Below, piece after piece: positions 24,129-32,211 of a stretch of DNA of 64,000 nt. Positions within the stretch are counted from its first letter, which is position 1. The number at the start of each line of letters is the position of its first letter. The DNA is from Neobacillus niacini (GTDB taxonomy: Bacteria > Bacillota > Bacilli > Bacillales > Cytobacillaceae): the NCBI RefSeq assembly GCF_030817595.1, contig NZ_JAUSZN010000001.1, positions 566,001-630,000 on the forward strand, written 5' to 3'. The notes beneath the pieces are model-generated. The model made no database searches and was not told where the DNA came from. It saw only the letters and a program-made list of their open reading frames with translations. The position numbers and the translations under genes were made by a program.

Positions 24129-24524
24129 TTAGGCACCAAGCTGATCTAAAATATATGAAGAATTTTGTTCATCCCAGCGGAAAACTCCTTCTTGGAGCTG
24201 GATAACGGAATCGAAAGGACGTGGAATTGGCAATTCGCCTAACTGCTCTAACAATTGCTCCCTTAATTGAAGAAGTTCTTTTTTGGAAGCAATTCGGATC
24301 ACTTGTTTTAATGAAAGACTTTTAACAGTTATGTTCTTACTCGTACAAATGCTATCTTGGAAAGGCTTGTTAAATTGAATCATCATTTCTAAATCATTCA
24401 GGCAAGCGACACCAAAAACATCTTTTATGGTGTCTTCATATTTAAGCTGATACCCAGTTGCAAATTTAATCATATTCTTTTCGGGATTTTCTAAAATATA
24501 AATCGTATCAATTTCATTTTTCAT
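24129..24524 (-). CDS. Hypothetical protein, 131 residues
   Basis: No family is recognised. The protein is soluble, with no signal peptide or membrane segment. It shows a beta-rich first half (IDTIYILENPEKNMIKFATG, FGVACLNDLEMMIQF), then a helix SKKELLQLREQLLEQLGELP and a C-terminal beta pair (IQLQEGVFRWDEQNSSYILDQ). The reading frame has normal codon use, begins 2-3 codons after an AAGGGTGC site and ends at a terminator, so it is very likely a real gene. Its neighbours are a flavin monooxygenase and, divergently, a fatty acid desaturase; the upstream 220 bp are shared with the desaturase promoter. Confidence 0.65.
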   Translation of the reverse strand: MKNEIDTIYILENPEKNMIKFATGYQLKYEDTIKDVFGVACLNDLEMMIQFNKPFQDSICTSKNITVKSLSLKQVIRIASKKELLQLREQLLEQLGELPIPRPFDSVIQLQEGVFRWDEQNSSYILDQLGA

Positions 24525-24647
24525 TAATTAGCACCCTTTTGAAGCGGCTGGTTAGTTTTTTCATTTATATCACCGCTTTAGTTTGTTAAAACACAACTAT
24601 TTTATTATAGCATACCTTTCTGTTTTCGTGTAAGAGACAAGCTGTAT

Positions 24648-24675
24648 ATGACGTTTGTCATACTCTGCATATGAC
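24648..24675 (+). promoter_or_regulatory. Candidate DesR operator upstream of desaturase gene
   Basis: The dyad ATGAC-GTTT-GTCAT (24648-24661) is followed by a further ATGAC half-site at 24671-24675, about 23 bp after the first. DesR of B. subtilis binds ATGAC/GTCAT-type inverted repeats in front of des, so this is the expected place and pattern; the match is by recollection of the motif and not by alignment. Confidence 0.5.
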
Positions 24676-24748
24676 ACCTGGTACTTACATGAATGATTTT
24701 ATTTCCCTATACTTGATTTAACGACACAAACCGAAGGGAATTAAAATT

Positions 24749-25783
24749 ATGTCAGTACAAGAAAATACGAAGAATTTACGAAAACAAGTTGCTCCTTTTG
24801 AAGGGTCAACAACAAAAGAAAGTATATGGCAGATCATTAACACGGTCGGACCGTTTATCTTATTGTGGTTCCTTGCTTATCAAAGTTTATCTATTTCTTA
24901 TTGGTTAGCATTGGTTCCAATGATTGCAGCAGCAGGGTTTTTAGTACGAATTTTCATCATTTTTCACGACTGTACCCATCATTCGTTCTTTAAAAACAGA
25001 AAGGCGAATCGCGCAGTTGGGACCGCAATGGGAGTATTAACTTTGTTCCCGTTTGATCAATGGGGTCACGAACACTCTGTTCACCATGCGACAAGTGGTA
25101 ACTTAGATAAGCGTGGTACAGGGGATATTTGGACATTAACTGTCGATGAATATTTAGCAGCACCACTTAAACTTCGTTTAGCGTACCGTTTTTATCGTAA
25201 TCCTATCGTGATGTTTGGTTTAGGACCCATTTATGTATTTGCGCTTAAAAATCGTTTTAACAGAAAAGATGCTCGTAAAAAAGAGCGAATGAATACCTAT
25301 TTAACGAATGTCATTCTTGTTGCTTTAATTACTTTGTTTTGCATGACAATAGGCTGGCAGTCATTCCTGCTCATTCAAGGTACGATTTTCATGATTTCCG
25401 GTTCGACAGGTATTTGGCTGTTTTACGTCCAGCATACATTTGAAGATTCTTACTTTGAAGAAGATAAGGAATGGGAATATGTGAAAGCTGCAGTAGAGGG
25501 AAGTTCTTTTTACAAACTGCCTAAACTTTTACAATTCTTAACAGGTAATATTGGTTTTCACCATGTTCACCATTTAAGCCCGAGAGTTCCAAATTATAAA
25601 TTAGAAGAAGCTCATAACCAGACAGAACCATTAAAAAATGTTCCAACCATTACACTTGCGACAAGTTTAAAGTCACTACGTTTCCGCTTGTGGGATGAAA
25701 ATGCGAAGAACTTTGTAGCGTTTAAAGACGTGAAAGCTTTAGTGAAGAAACGAATTTCTGTTCAAGCAAAACCAGAATTGTAA
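24749..25783 (+). CDS. des: Membrane acyl-lipid fatty acid desaturase
   Basis: 344 residues with membrane segments flanking three histidine boxes: HDCTHH (73-78), HEHSVHH (107-113) and HHVHH (271-275), the di-iron ligands of acyl-lipid desaturases. Size, boxes and a downstream DesR homologue match the Bacillus delta-5 desaturase Des, which introduces double bases of unsaturation into phospholipid acyl chains after cold shock to keep the membrane fluid. ATG 24749 has GAAGGGAA before it. A DesR-like operator lies about 75-100 bp upstream. DesK, the sensor kinase normally encoded between des and desR, is absent. Confidence 0.92.
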   Translation: MSVQENTKNLRKQVAPFEGSTTKESIWQIINTVGPFILLWFLAYQSLSISYWLALVPMIAAAGFLVRIFIIFHDCTHHSFFKNRKANRAVGTAMGVLTLFPFDQWGHEHSVHHATSGNLDKRGTGDIWTLTVDEYLAAPLKLRLAYRFYRNPIVMFGLGPIYVFALKNRFNRKDARKKERMNTYLTNVILVALITLFCMTIGWQSFLLIQGTIFMISGSTGIWLFYVQHTFEDSYFEEDKEWEYVKAAVEGSSFYKLPKLLQFLTGNIGFHHVHHLSPRVPNYKLEEAHNQTEPLKNVPTITLATSLKSLRFRLWDENAKNFVAFKDVKALVKKRISVQAKPEL

Positions 25784-25799
25784 TTTGCCCGATTTGGCT

Positions 25800-25821
25800 G
25801 ACTCTCCGTGCGCGGAGAGTC
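25800..25821 (+). other. Perfect hairpin between des and the desR-like gene
   Basis: GACTCTCCG-TGCG-CGGAGAGTC, a 9-bp perfect stem with a tetraloop. No T run follows, so it is not a standard terminator; it may stabilise the des mRNA end or slow read-through. Confidence 0.6.
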
Positions 25822-25861
25822 TCTGCATGAGGAGCAGTTGCCTGATAAGGAGAGATTGAAG

Positions 25862-26371
25862 ATGATTCGAATTGTAATCGCAGAGGATCAGGCGCTGCTG
25901 TTAGAGGCCATGGGTAATCTGTTAAACTTGGAAGATGATATCGAAGTAGTTGGTCAGGCAGGTAATGGGGAAGAGGCACTTACTCTGGTGAGAAACTTGA
26001 TGCCTGATATGTGTATTATGGACATCGAAATGCCTGAAAAGACAGGTCTCGAGGCGGCAGAAGAGTTGCAGCGTACTAACTGTAAGGTAATTATTCTAAC
26101 CACCTTTGCACGACCAGGATATTTTAAGCGTGCAATGAAGGCTGATGTGCGGGGATATTTACTGAAGGACAATCCTAGTGAGGAATTAGCTTCTTCCATT
26201 CGAAGCATTATGGATGGCAAGCGAATTTATTCCGAAGAGCTCATGGAAGAGGATTCTGCTGAAGAAAATGTCAACCAGCTGGCGAAGGAATCCACTCAAA
26301 GTAACAAAACGGGATTAGTCAAAAATTATTTATCATCCATTATGGATAAAATGAAATTACCAACAGGTTAA
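25862..26371 (+). CDS. DesR-like response regulator with deleted LuxR HTH
   Basis: 169 residues. The receiver domain is complete and DesR-like: acidic pair at residues 8-9 (AEDQ), phosphoacceptor D54 (CIMDIEMP), T-loop ILTTFARPGYF and K-loop GYLLKDNPSEELA. DesR continues with a LuxR-type HTH of about 60 residues. Here the part after AEEN lacks the first helices: NQLAKESTQSNKTGLVKNYLSSIMDKM joins directly to what is the recognition helix, and the protein stops at KLPTG. It can therefore probably still be phosphorylated and dimerise, but should not bind DNA normally. AAGGAGAG precedes the start. It follows des by 78 bp without an intervening kinase gene. Confidence 0.8.
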   Translation: MIRIVIAEDQALLLEAMGNLLNLEDDIEVVGQAGNGEEALTLVRNLMPDMCIMDIEMPEKTGLEAAEELQRTNCKVIILTTFARPGYFKRAMKADVRGYLLKDNPSEELASSIRSIMDGKRIYSEELMEEDSAEENVNQLAKESTQSNKTGLVKNYLSSIMDKMKLPTG

Positions 26372-26401
26372 AGCATCCAATTTTCACTGGATGCTTTTTT
26401 G
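26371..26401 (+). terminator. Terminator of the des unit
   Basis: AAGCATCCA-loop-TGGATGCTTTTTTG; perfect 9-bp stem plus T run. Confidence 0.85.
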
Positions 26402-26475
26402 TGTTTTTATAGGCAGATTAAACAATGGATGCAAAAATTCAAACATTTATGAAAGCTATGAAGGAGAGGAGATGA

Positions 26476-26844
26476 TTAGAAAACATCAAACCACATGGGT
26501 TCATCATCTTCAGGGTCACCATTGTAATTGATTAAAATTTCATCTTCTTTTTTGATATCACGATAGGCATAAATATCAATGGTTTGGTTTTTTAAATTAA
26601 GCTCATAAAACGCATTAGGGGTGTAGGAGTGATTAAACAGCGAACCGTATCCAAGTGCTAAGGCACATTCGTTTAAATCTTCACCCCACCAGAATACATA
26701 TTCAATCATGATGGTTTTTTTCAAATATTTATACTCATCTTTACCGGAAATAATCACGGGTGCTTCATGAATGAGCTCACCTCTTTTGATATCACGGGTT
26801 GCAAATATTCCTCTGCCATACTTTGATTTCTTCATTTCAAACAT
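26476..26844 (-). CDS. Small SET-domain protein (lysine methyltransferase-like)
   Basis: 122 residues that are almost entirely a SET domain. KYGRGIFATRDIKRGELIHEAPV is the N-terminal SAM-binding part, GYGSLFNHSYTPNAFYEL holds the conserved N-H-S motif of the pseudo-knot, and AYRDIKKEDEILINYNG carries the conserved Glu and Tyr. Such short SET proteins occur in Bacillus; they may methylate lysines in bacterial proteins, but their substrates are mostly unknown. Gene stands alone, convergent with the des unit. Confidence 0.85.
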   Translation of the reverse strand: MFEMKKSKYGRGIFATRDIKRGELIHEAPVIISGKDEYKYLKKTIMIEYVFWWGEDLNECALALGYGSLFNHSYTPNAFYELNLKNQTIDIYAYRDIKKEDEILINYNGDPEDDEPMWFDVF

Positions 26845-26952
26845 AGAATCATCACCACCATCATTAAATGAAACACTTTTTATTACTCTATGAATGAATG
26901 GGAGAATTTGTTTAAGTAATCCTATAAAAGAAGACTATTTAGGAGGAGAAGC

Positions 26953-27795
26953 ATGACGCTAAATCATAAAACACATTGTGTAAACGAGTATGACTCATTA
27001 AAACGTGTAATCCTTTGTCAGCCCCAATATATGACCATACGTGAGGTTATCAACGAAACACAAAAGGAATTTAAGGATGAAGGGATACATATTAAACGTG
27101 CGTTGGAACAACATAGGGAGTTTGTTAGAACCTTAGAAGCCAATGGAATAGAGGTTGTTTTATTACCTTATCATAAAAAATACCCAGAGCAGGTATTTAC
27201 GCGTGATATTGGCTTTACCCTTGGACAAACCATATTTGTTGCGAAAATGGCTCACGATGTTCGTATCGGGGAGGAAGATGTTTTAAAACAGTGGCTTGAT
27301 GATGAAGAAATGTCTTATTACAATTTGGCTGAAGACAGGATTGAAGGTGGAGATGTAATCATAGATGGGGAGACAATTTACGTTGGTTTAAGTAACCGGA
27401 CTCATCAGGAGGCCGTAGAACATTTGCAAGGTCTTCTAATCCAATACGAGGTAAAAGCCATCCCTTTTAAGGAAAAATATCTTCATTTGGATTGTGTATT
27501 TAATGTTATATCTCCCGATACTGCCCTTATTTATCGGCCAGCCTTAACAGAGGAAGATATCGGCCTTTTTTCGTCTCGCTATCAATTAATTGAGGTTTCA
27601 GAGGACGAACAATTTACACTAGGAACAAATGTATTAAGTATAGGCAATAAGAAAATTTTAAGTTTACCCATAAATAAGCAAGTGAACCAAAATCTGCGTA
27701 ACCGTGGGTTCGAAGTGATAGAAGTAGATATTTCAGAAATCATTAAATCCGGTGGATCCTTTCGCTGCTGTACACTGCCCATCTTAAGAGGATAA
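26953..27795 (+). CDS. Dimethylarginine dimethylaminohydrolase (DDAH) family protein
   Basis: 280 residues of the amidinotransferase beta/alpha-propeller fold. Visible active-site segments are FTRDIGF (Asp), RIEGGDVII (Glu/Asp), HLDCVFNVI (catalytic His) and GGSFRCCTLPILRG near the C-terminus with the nucleophilic Cys. DDAH enzymes hydrolyse methylated arginines to citrulline and methylamines; in Bacillus (YkgA-type) the natural substrate is unknown and could be arginine or another guanidine. AGGAGGAG lies before ATG 26953. Single gene with a bidirectional terminator after it. Confidence 0.88.
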   Translation: MTLNHKTHCVNEYDSLKRVILCQPQYMTIREVINETQKEFKDEGIHIKRALEQHREFVRTLEANGIEVVLLPYHKKYPEQVFTRDIGFTLGQTIFVAKMAHDVRIGEEDVLKQWLDDEEMSYYNLAEDRIEGGDVIIDGETIYVGLSNRTHQEAVEHLQGLLIQYEVKAIPFKEKYLHLDCVFNVISPDTALIYRPALTEEDIGLFSSRYQLIEVSEDEQFTLGTNVLSIGNKKILSLPINKQVNQNLRNRGFEVIEVDISEIIKSGGSFRCCTLPILRG

Positions 27796-27796
27796 G

Positions 27797-27832
27797 AAAA
27801 GGGCTGTCCGAGTCATTCGGACAGCCTTTTTC
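27797..27832. terminator. Bidirectional terminator between DDAH and SASP genes
   Basis: AAAAGGGCTGTCCGA-GTCAT-TCGGACAGCCTTTTT, a long perfect stem between convergent genes. Confidence 0.9.
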
Positions 27833-27846
27833 CGGAAAATCACAAG

Positions 27847-28041
27847 TTATATACCTTGTTGATTTCGTAATGTTTGTTCAGCCAACGCGACAAGACGTTT
27901 GGTCATTTCGCCACCGACTGAGCCGTTTGCTCGTGCGGTCGTATCAGCACCAAGTTGAACTCCAAACTCGTTGGCGATTTCTTCCTTCATTTGATTCAGA
28001 ACATTGTCTGCCCCAGGAACCAATAGTTTGTTTCTAGCCAT
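27847..28041 (-). CDS. Alpha/beta-type small acid-soluble spore protein
   Basis: 64 residues with the hallmark order of alpha/beta SASPs: [23 protein letters not shown], containing the germination protease site region EFGVQLG, and [17 protein letters not shown] (the DNA-binding helix 2 segment). These proteins coat DNA in the dormant spore, protect against UV and heat, and are degraded by Gpr in germination. Expected to be made in the forespore under sigma-G; a promoter could not be picked by eye. This gene is direct evidence of an endospore-former. An inverted repeat GAGCAAT/ATTGCTC (28069-28087) lies upstream. Confidence 0.95.
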   Translation of the reverse strand: MARNKLLVPGADNVLNQMKEEIANEFGVQLGADTTARANGSVGGEMTKRLVALAEQTLRNQQGI

Positions 28042-28128
28042 GATACATCACTCCCGACGAAGTTTTTTGAGCAATGTAGAATTGCTCGTATTTAATTTTC
28101 CCTAAATGATTACCTCAAATTCGTGTCA

Positions 28129-29256
28129 CTAATTGGCATAATAGTTCTGGGTATAATAAGGCTGTGATTTTTCATTAAATGCGACACCGACTCCTAAGTA
28201 CTCGTATTCTTGACGTAGGATATTTTCACGGTGTCCTAGTGAATTCATTAATCCTTCATGGGCAAAAATACTGCTTAATTGACCATATGCCAGGTTTTCC
28301 CCTGCAGTATGAAACGCAACAGCATCCTCTTTCATACGATCAAATGGTGATTGTCCTTGAAGATTTTTATGATCGAAATAATCATGTTCGGCCATATCAG
28401 CACTATGCTCTCGAGCCGTTTCGCGGACATGATCATCCCATGTGAGTATTGGGAGCTGGTGATTCACACGGGCTGCATTCGTTAAATCAAACATTTGATA
28501 TTCGAAACCTTCTTTTAAGGTTGGCGAAGCTTCCGTGTAAAAGTCCTTTTTGTTGTCCTCCATCGTTTTGCTGATGATTTGTATCGCTGTGACCGTATTG
28601 TTTTCGTGTTTATCGTAAAAAATTGTCACATAGGCGTCATCAAGCAAAAATAAATCATTGTCACTTTCCTCTTGAAGCTGATAAATGACCATTCCCTTTT
28701 GCACTTTTGTTATCGGTTCGCCGAGAATACTACGAACACTTTCTTTTGATGAAGTACCAATTTTAATGCCATTGGTAGAAGTCAATAAATCTTGGTTGGT
28801 ATATAAACCCGCTGCTTGATCATTATTATCATACATCACCATAAAAAAGTTATGGTAATTCTCATGATAAGCATGCCAATTGACCCCATACTCATTCAGC
28901 GAAGTTCGTTTTGCTATTCCCAAATTATGCTCGATGTCAGTCTTTGCATTCCCGAGCTCTATATTATGAATAGAAAAAGTTTGTTCAACAGGTGTTGTTA
29001 ATTCCACCTTTTTCAGCGGTGTTTCAGGCGATTCTTCCTGAGTCAACGGCATTTCCTCTAATTGGAAACCAAGCTGTTTCAACATCTGTTGGATATCATC
29101 ATATAAAACACTAATTGTTTCGGGTACTTTTAAATTTTCTTTTAACGACGATACAAAATTTGCATGGATGTCGGAATTATCGAGCTGTTTTGTGATAAAT
29201 GGCCAGGAAATATATAGTAAAAATAATAAGGCAATTAATCGTAATAAACGAAACAT
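28129..29256 (-). CDS. ylbC: YlbC-like CAP-domain protein with CAP-associated domain
   Basis: 375 residues: N-terminal signal anchor (about 5-18), a CAP-associated N-terminal domain (about 95-235, repeats of the type LGNAKTDIEHNLGIAKRTSLNEYG), then a C-terminal CAP/SCP domain (about 248-372) with the signature LTNAARVNHQLPILTWDDHV, SADMAEHDYFDH and GENLAYG, plus LGHRENIL. The His and Glu metal-site residues of CAP proteins are present. This two-domain layout is that of B. subtilis YlbC; the molecular function is unknown, but it is exported or membrane tethered. The stop lies about 90 bp before the SASP start. Confidence 0.85.
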   Translation of the reverse strand: MFRLLRLIALLFLLYISWPFITKQLDNSDIHANFVSSLKENLKVPETISVLYDDIQQMLKQLGFQLEEMPLTQEESPETPLKKVELTTPVEQTFSIHNIELGNAKTDIEHNLGIAKRTSLNEYGVNWHAYHENYHNFFMVMYDNNDQAAGLYTNQDLLTSTNGIKIGTSSKESVRSILGEPITKVQKGMVIYQLQEESDNDLFLLDDAYVTIFYDKHENNTVTAIQIISKTMEDNKKDFYTEASPTLKEGFEYQMFDLTNAARVNHQLPILTWDDHVRETAREHSADMAEHDYFDHKNLQGQSPFDRMKEDAVAFHTAGENLAYGQLSSIFAHEGLMNSLGHRENILRQEYEYLGVGVAFNEKSQPYYTQNYYAN

Positions 29257-29365
29257 TTTGTTTCCTCCAATTCTATTAGGAGTATAGCCAATTTCGATTA
29301 ACTGTAAAATAAATTCGCCCTGAAATCAAGATAAATTTTCTTTATTATTGTAGTTGCAAAAAAAT

Positions 29366-29402
29366 GAAAATGTCAGGCACACTAGCAAGTGCCTGACATT
29401 TG
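29366..29402 (-). terminator. Terminator of RNase J gene
   Basis: AATGTCAGGCAC-loop-GTGCCTGACATT, 12-bp perfect stem with A/T runs on both sides. The stem shares the GTGCCTGACA core with the small repeats at 1437 and 1951. Confidence 0.85.
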
Positions 29403-29404
29403 CT

Positions 29405-31075
29405 TTAAATTTCGAGGATAATCGGAAGAATCATCGGTTTTCTTTTGGTATGCTTGAACAAATACTGCCCGACTGATTTTTTAATATTTTGCTTCATCAC
29501 GTTCCACTGGCGAATATTATCTGCTTCTAATTCAAGAATAACTTTCTTAACTAGGCGGTTAATTTCTCTAATTAAATCCTCGGATTCCTTTACATAGACA
29601 AATCCACGGGTAATCGTGTCAGGACCTTGGATAATTTTACGATCGGATTTGCTGATGGTTAACACAATGACAAGCATCCCATCTTCAGAAAGCTGTCTTC
29701 GGTCTCGTAAAACAATTTCTCCTACATCGCCAACACTAATGCCATCTACATACGTATCTCCAGCAGGAATATTTCGAGTCTGCCTTGCCACTGCATTTTC
29801 AATATCAACGACGTCACCATTTTTAATAATGAATGTATTTCCTTTTTCGACACCAACGGATTCGGCTAACTGCCTATGATGATGGAGCATTCTGTATTCC
29901 CCGTGAATTGGGATAAAATAGGTTGGCTTCATCAGAGTCAGCATCAGTTTCAGGTCTTCCTGGTAGCCATGACCGGAAACATGCATGCCGGTTGAACTGC
30001 CAGAGCCATAAATGACCTTAGCCCCAAGTTGAAATAAGTTGTCGATAATTTTAGAAACACCTTTTTCATTCCCTGGGATAGGCGACGCTGCTAAAACAAC
30101 GGTGTCCCCAGGGTAAATGGTTGCATCACGATAATTTCCTGTTGATAACCGTGCCAGCGCAGCATTCGGCTCACCCTGACTTCCAGTACAGAGAATGGCA
30201 ACCTTATCAGGAGGAAATTGTTCAATCTCATTCGCACTGATGAGCATACCTTCTGGCATATCTAAGTATCCGCGCTCCATTGCAACATCCACTACGTTAA
30301 CCATGCTTCTTCCAAGTAAGGCAAGCTTACGGTTTGTCTTTATCGCTGCCTCAACCACCTGCTGAACACGGTTCACGTTTGACGCAAAAGTGGAAAGAAT
30401 AATCTTTCCATCTGCTTTTATAAAAGCCTCTAATAAATGGTCACCTACCATTTGCTCAGATGGAGATAAACCCTTACGTTCGGCATTGGTACTTTCTGAT
30501 ATTAAGGCGATAACACCTTGTTCGCCGATTGCCGCCATTTTATGAATATCACTATACTGGTCATTTGAAGGTGTTAAATCAAATTTGAAGTCACCGGTAT
30601 GGACGACATTCCCTTCTGGAGTGTGAAAGACAATACCTAAGCAGTCAGGGATGCTATGACTCACTTTGAAGAAAGACACACCAATTTTCCCAAATTCAAG
30701 CTTTGAATCAGAGTGAATGGTCACCAGCTCTGTATCCCGAAGAAGGCGATGCTCTTCTAACTTTAACTCAATTAATCCTAAGGTAAAACGAGTAGCATAT
30801 ATCGGAACTTGATTAAATCTTTTTAAAAAGAAGGGTATACCACCGATATGATCTTCATGCCCATGAGTCACGAGCATCGCCCGGATATTGTCCTGGTTTT
30901 CCTCTAAATACGTCATATCAGGGATTATTAGGTCAATACCCATCAAACTCTCGTCCGGGAATTTCCCGCCGCAATCAATAAGAATAATATCGTTCTCATA
31001 CTCAATAACATACATGTTTTTACCGATTTCATTAATGCCTCCTAAGGCAAAAATAGATACTGAATTTTTACTCAT
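29405..31075 (-). CDS. Ribonuclease J family protein
   Basis: 556 residues, the normal length of RNase J. The metallo-beta-lactamase zinc motif HGHEDHIGG is at 71-79, followed by HSIPDCLGIV, HTGDFKFDLTP, the beta-CASP domain with LSTFASNVNRVQQ, ILCTGSQGEPNAAL, PGDTVVLAASPIPGNEK and VSGHGYQEDLKLML, and the C-terminal domain ending in KTKRKPMILPII (here HTKRKPMILPII). RNase J has 5'-3' exo- and endonuclease activity in RNA decay and processing. The sequence is about equally distant from J1 and J2 by eye, so it may be an additional paralogue. Zinc ligands are all present, so it should be active. AGGTATGAATG precedes the start. Confidence 0.9.
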   Translation of the reverse strand: MSKNSVSIFALGGINEIGKNMYVIEYENDIILIDCGGKFPDESLMGIDLIIPDMTYLEENQDNIRAMLVTHGHEDHIGGIPFFLKRFNQVPIYATRFTLGLIELKLEEHRLLRDTELVTIHSDSKLEFGKIGVSFFKVSHSIPDCLGIVFHTPEGNVVHTGDFKFDLTPSNDQYSDIHKMAAIGEQGVIALISESTNAERKGLSPSEQMVGDHLLEAFIKADGKIILSTFASNVNRVQQVVEAAIKTNRKLALLGRSMVNVVDVAMERGYLDMPEGMLISANEIEQFPPDKVAILCTGSQGEPNAALARLSTGNYRDATIYPGDTVVLAASPIPGNEKGVSKIIDNLFQLGAKVIYGSGSSTGMHVSGHGYQEDLKLMLTLMKPTYFIPIHGEYRMLHHHRQLAESVGVEKGNTFIIKNGDVVDIENAVARQTRNIPAGDTYVDGISVGDVGEIVLRDRRQLSEDGMLVIVLTISKSDRKIIQGPDTITRGFVYVKESEDLIREINRLVKKVILELEADNIRQWNVMKQNIKKSVGQYLFKHTKRKPMILPIILEI

Positions 31076-31139
31076 TTTTCATTCATACCTCCCGATTTAC
31101 ACTTGCATAAGATTTAGTATCCCCTTAGAGGAGATGAGT

Positions 31140-31214
31140 ATGATGAATGAGGGACAGTTCCTTCAAAAAAATCAATTGAAAAGATTATTTTTTATTTTGA
31201 AAAAAATGTATTGA
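31140..31214 (+). CDS. Possible 24-codon small ORF
   Basis: ATG ATG AAT start with AGAGGAGATGAG in front; encodes a basic, hydrophobic-ended peptide (MMNEGQFLQKNQLKRLFFIL, then KKMY). It has a good ribosome site but no recognised homologue, and could be chance. Confidence 0.2.
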   Translation: MMNEGQFLQKNQLKRLFFILKKMY

Positions 31215-31261
31215 TTTTTCTAATAATAACAATTAATATATGTTTTATATTAAACCCATAG

Positions 31262-31279
31262 TTTTAATCGGAATTAAAA
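31262..31279. promoter_or_regulatory. Candidate Rrf2 operator
   Basis: TTTTAAT-CGG-AATTAAAA, a near-perfect palindrome upstream of the Rrf2 gene. Rrf2 regulators (CymR, IscR) bind AT-rich dyads of this size with a short central spacer and often control their own gene; assignment here is inferred. Confidence 0.4.
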
Positions 31280-31446
31280 AAGTGTGAGTACGTAAGACTC
31301 AGAAAAGGGCGCAATAGACAAGTGCCCTTTCAGTAAACATTGCATATTTTATAACTATCTTAAATCCATTTTTTCAGAACTCAAGTGGATTATTTTTAGG
31401 AGTGAATGTTGACTGAAATACTCAACATTAATGGAGGAGGGATGGA

Positions 31447-31929
31447 ATGAAGGTATCGAGCAAAGGTGAATATGCACTACGAGCCTTACTTCAGCTGGGA
31501 AACCATCAAGGAAATGTACTAGGCATTCAAGAGATCTCTGAAAAAACACTGGTTAGCATACATTATTTGGAACAAATCCTGCTTCAATTAAAAAAGCTGG
31601 GTTATGTTACGAGCAAGCGAGGTGCTAAGGGCGGTTATATGCTTCAACGAGAACCTGCAGAAATCAATATCGGGGAAGTAATTCGGGATTTGGAAGGTCC
31701 TCTGTCACCAATGAGCTGTGCATCCATTACAAAATATGAACCTTGTGCATTAGAGGGGGGATGTCAATTAAAGCCGTTGTGGTCAATGGTACGTGATACA
31801 ATTGCTTTTGTTTTAGAGAGAACCACACTGGAGGATTTACTTTTAAACCGAATTACGAAGCTAGAAGGAGAGGATATCATTGTCGTCAAAAGTGCGTCTG
31901 GATCAACAAGTGATGGAAAAAATAGCTAG
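31447..31929 (+). CDS. Rrf2-family regulator with three cysteines
   Basis: 160 residues. N-terminal winged helix typical of Rrf2 (MKVSSKGEYALRALLQLG, ISEKTLVSIHYLEQILLQL, SKRGAKGGYML). The dimer-helix region follows with C91-x8-C100-x5-C106 (PMSCASITKYEPCALEGGCQL), a spacing like Fe-S cluster-binding Rrf2 proteins such as IscR or NsrR; B. subtilis CymR lacks these cysteines. It is followed, with overlap, by a YezD gene and then by a sulfate transporter operon, so control of sulfur uptake is a strong contextual inference. AATGGAGGAGG precedes the start. Confidence 0.85.
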   Translation: MKVSSKGEYALRALLQLGNHQGNVLGIQEISEKTLVSIHYLEQILLQLKKLGYVTSKRGAKGGYMLQREPAEINIGEVIRDLEGPLSPMSCASITKYEPCALEGGCQLKPLWSMVRDTIAFVLERTTLEDLLLNRITKLEGEDIIVVKSASGSTSDGKNS

Positions 31930-32074
31930 TTTACTAGAAGGCTTGGAATTTGGTACCGTCCAAATTACCGTTCACGATTCACAAATTACCCAAATCGACC
32001 GCTTAGAAAAGCACCGTTTGCCGCTAAAAAGCAAACAGATAACGCCATTATCAAATCAATCTAAAAGCAGGTAA
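31880..32074 (+). CDS. YezD family small protein (DUF2292)
   Basis: 64 residues: LLEGLEFGTVQITVHDSQITQIDRLEK matches the small YezD/DUF2292 family, which in Bacilli is found beside sulfate assimilation genes; function unknown. It begins with TTG 31880, preceded by AAGGAGAGG, and overlaps the end of the Rrf2 gene by 50 bases in another frame, suggesting coupled translation. Sulfur linkage is from genome context. Confidence 0.8.
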   Translation: MSSKVRLDQQVMEKIASLLEGLEFGTVQITVHDSQITQIDRLEKHRLPLKSKQITPLSNQSKSR

Positions 32075-32110
32075 TAAACATTATGAATAGCTGCCGATCG
32101 GACACCCGAA

Positions 32111-32171
32111 GGCCCTTTAGTAACTTGTACATAGAGGTATGTACATGTGTGAACTAATGGGGCTTTTTTTA
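32111..32171 (+). terminator. Terminator or attenuator between yezD and sulfate-binding gene
   Basis: GCCCTTTAGT...ACTAATGGGGC with an inner hairpin GTACAT-AGAGGT-ATGTAC, then TTTTTTTATT. It stands only about 40 bp before the sulfate-binding protein gene, so it could be a regulated terminator for the transporter operon. Confidence 0.65.
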
Positions 32172-32211
32172 TTGGAAAAAGCCTACTAAACGAATAGAGG
32201 GGTCAATAAAC

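Larger units (their letters stand above)
31076..31446. other. 370-bp divergent intergenic region (RNase J / Rrf2)
   Basis: Holds a short possible ORF (31140-31214), a palindromic operator candidate (31262-31279), and a hairpin AAAGGGC...GCCCTTT (31304-31330) without T run. Otherwise AT-rich, with nothing recognised. Confidence 0.5.

Noticed and set aside
28069-28087. Inverted repeat GAGCAAT/ATTGCTC upstream of the SASP gene as sigma-G promoter or operator
   Set aside because: Position and sequence do not match a sigma-G -35/-10 pattern that I could defend.
30888-31214. 108-codon plus-strand ORF at the 5' end of the RNase J gene
   Set aside because: Mostly antisense shadow of RNase J; only its last 24 codons have a ribosome site, reported as a low-confidence small ORF.
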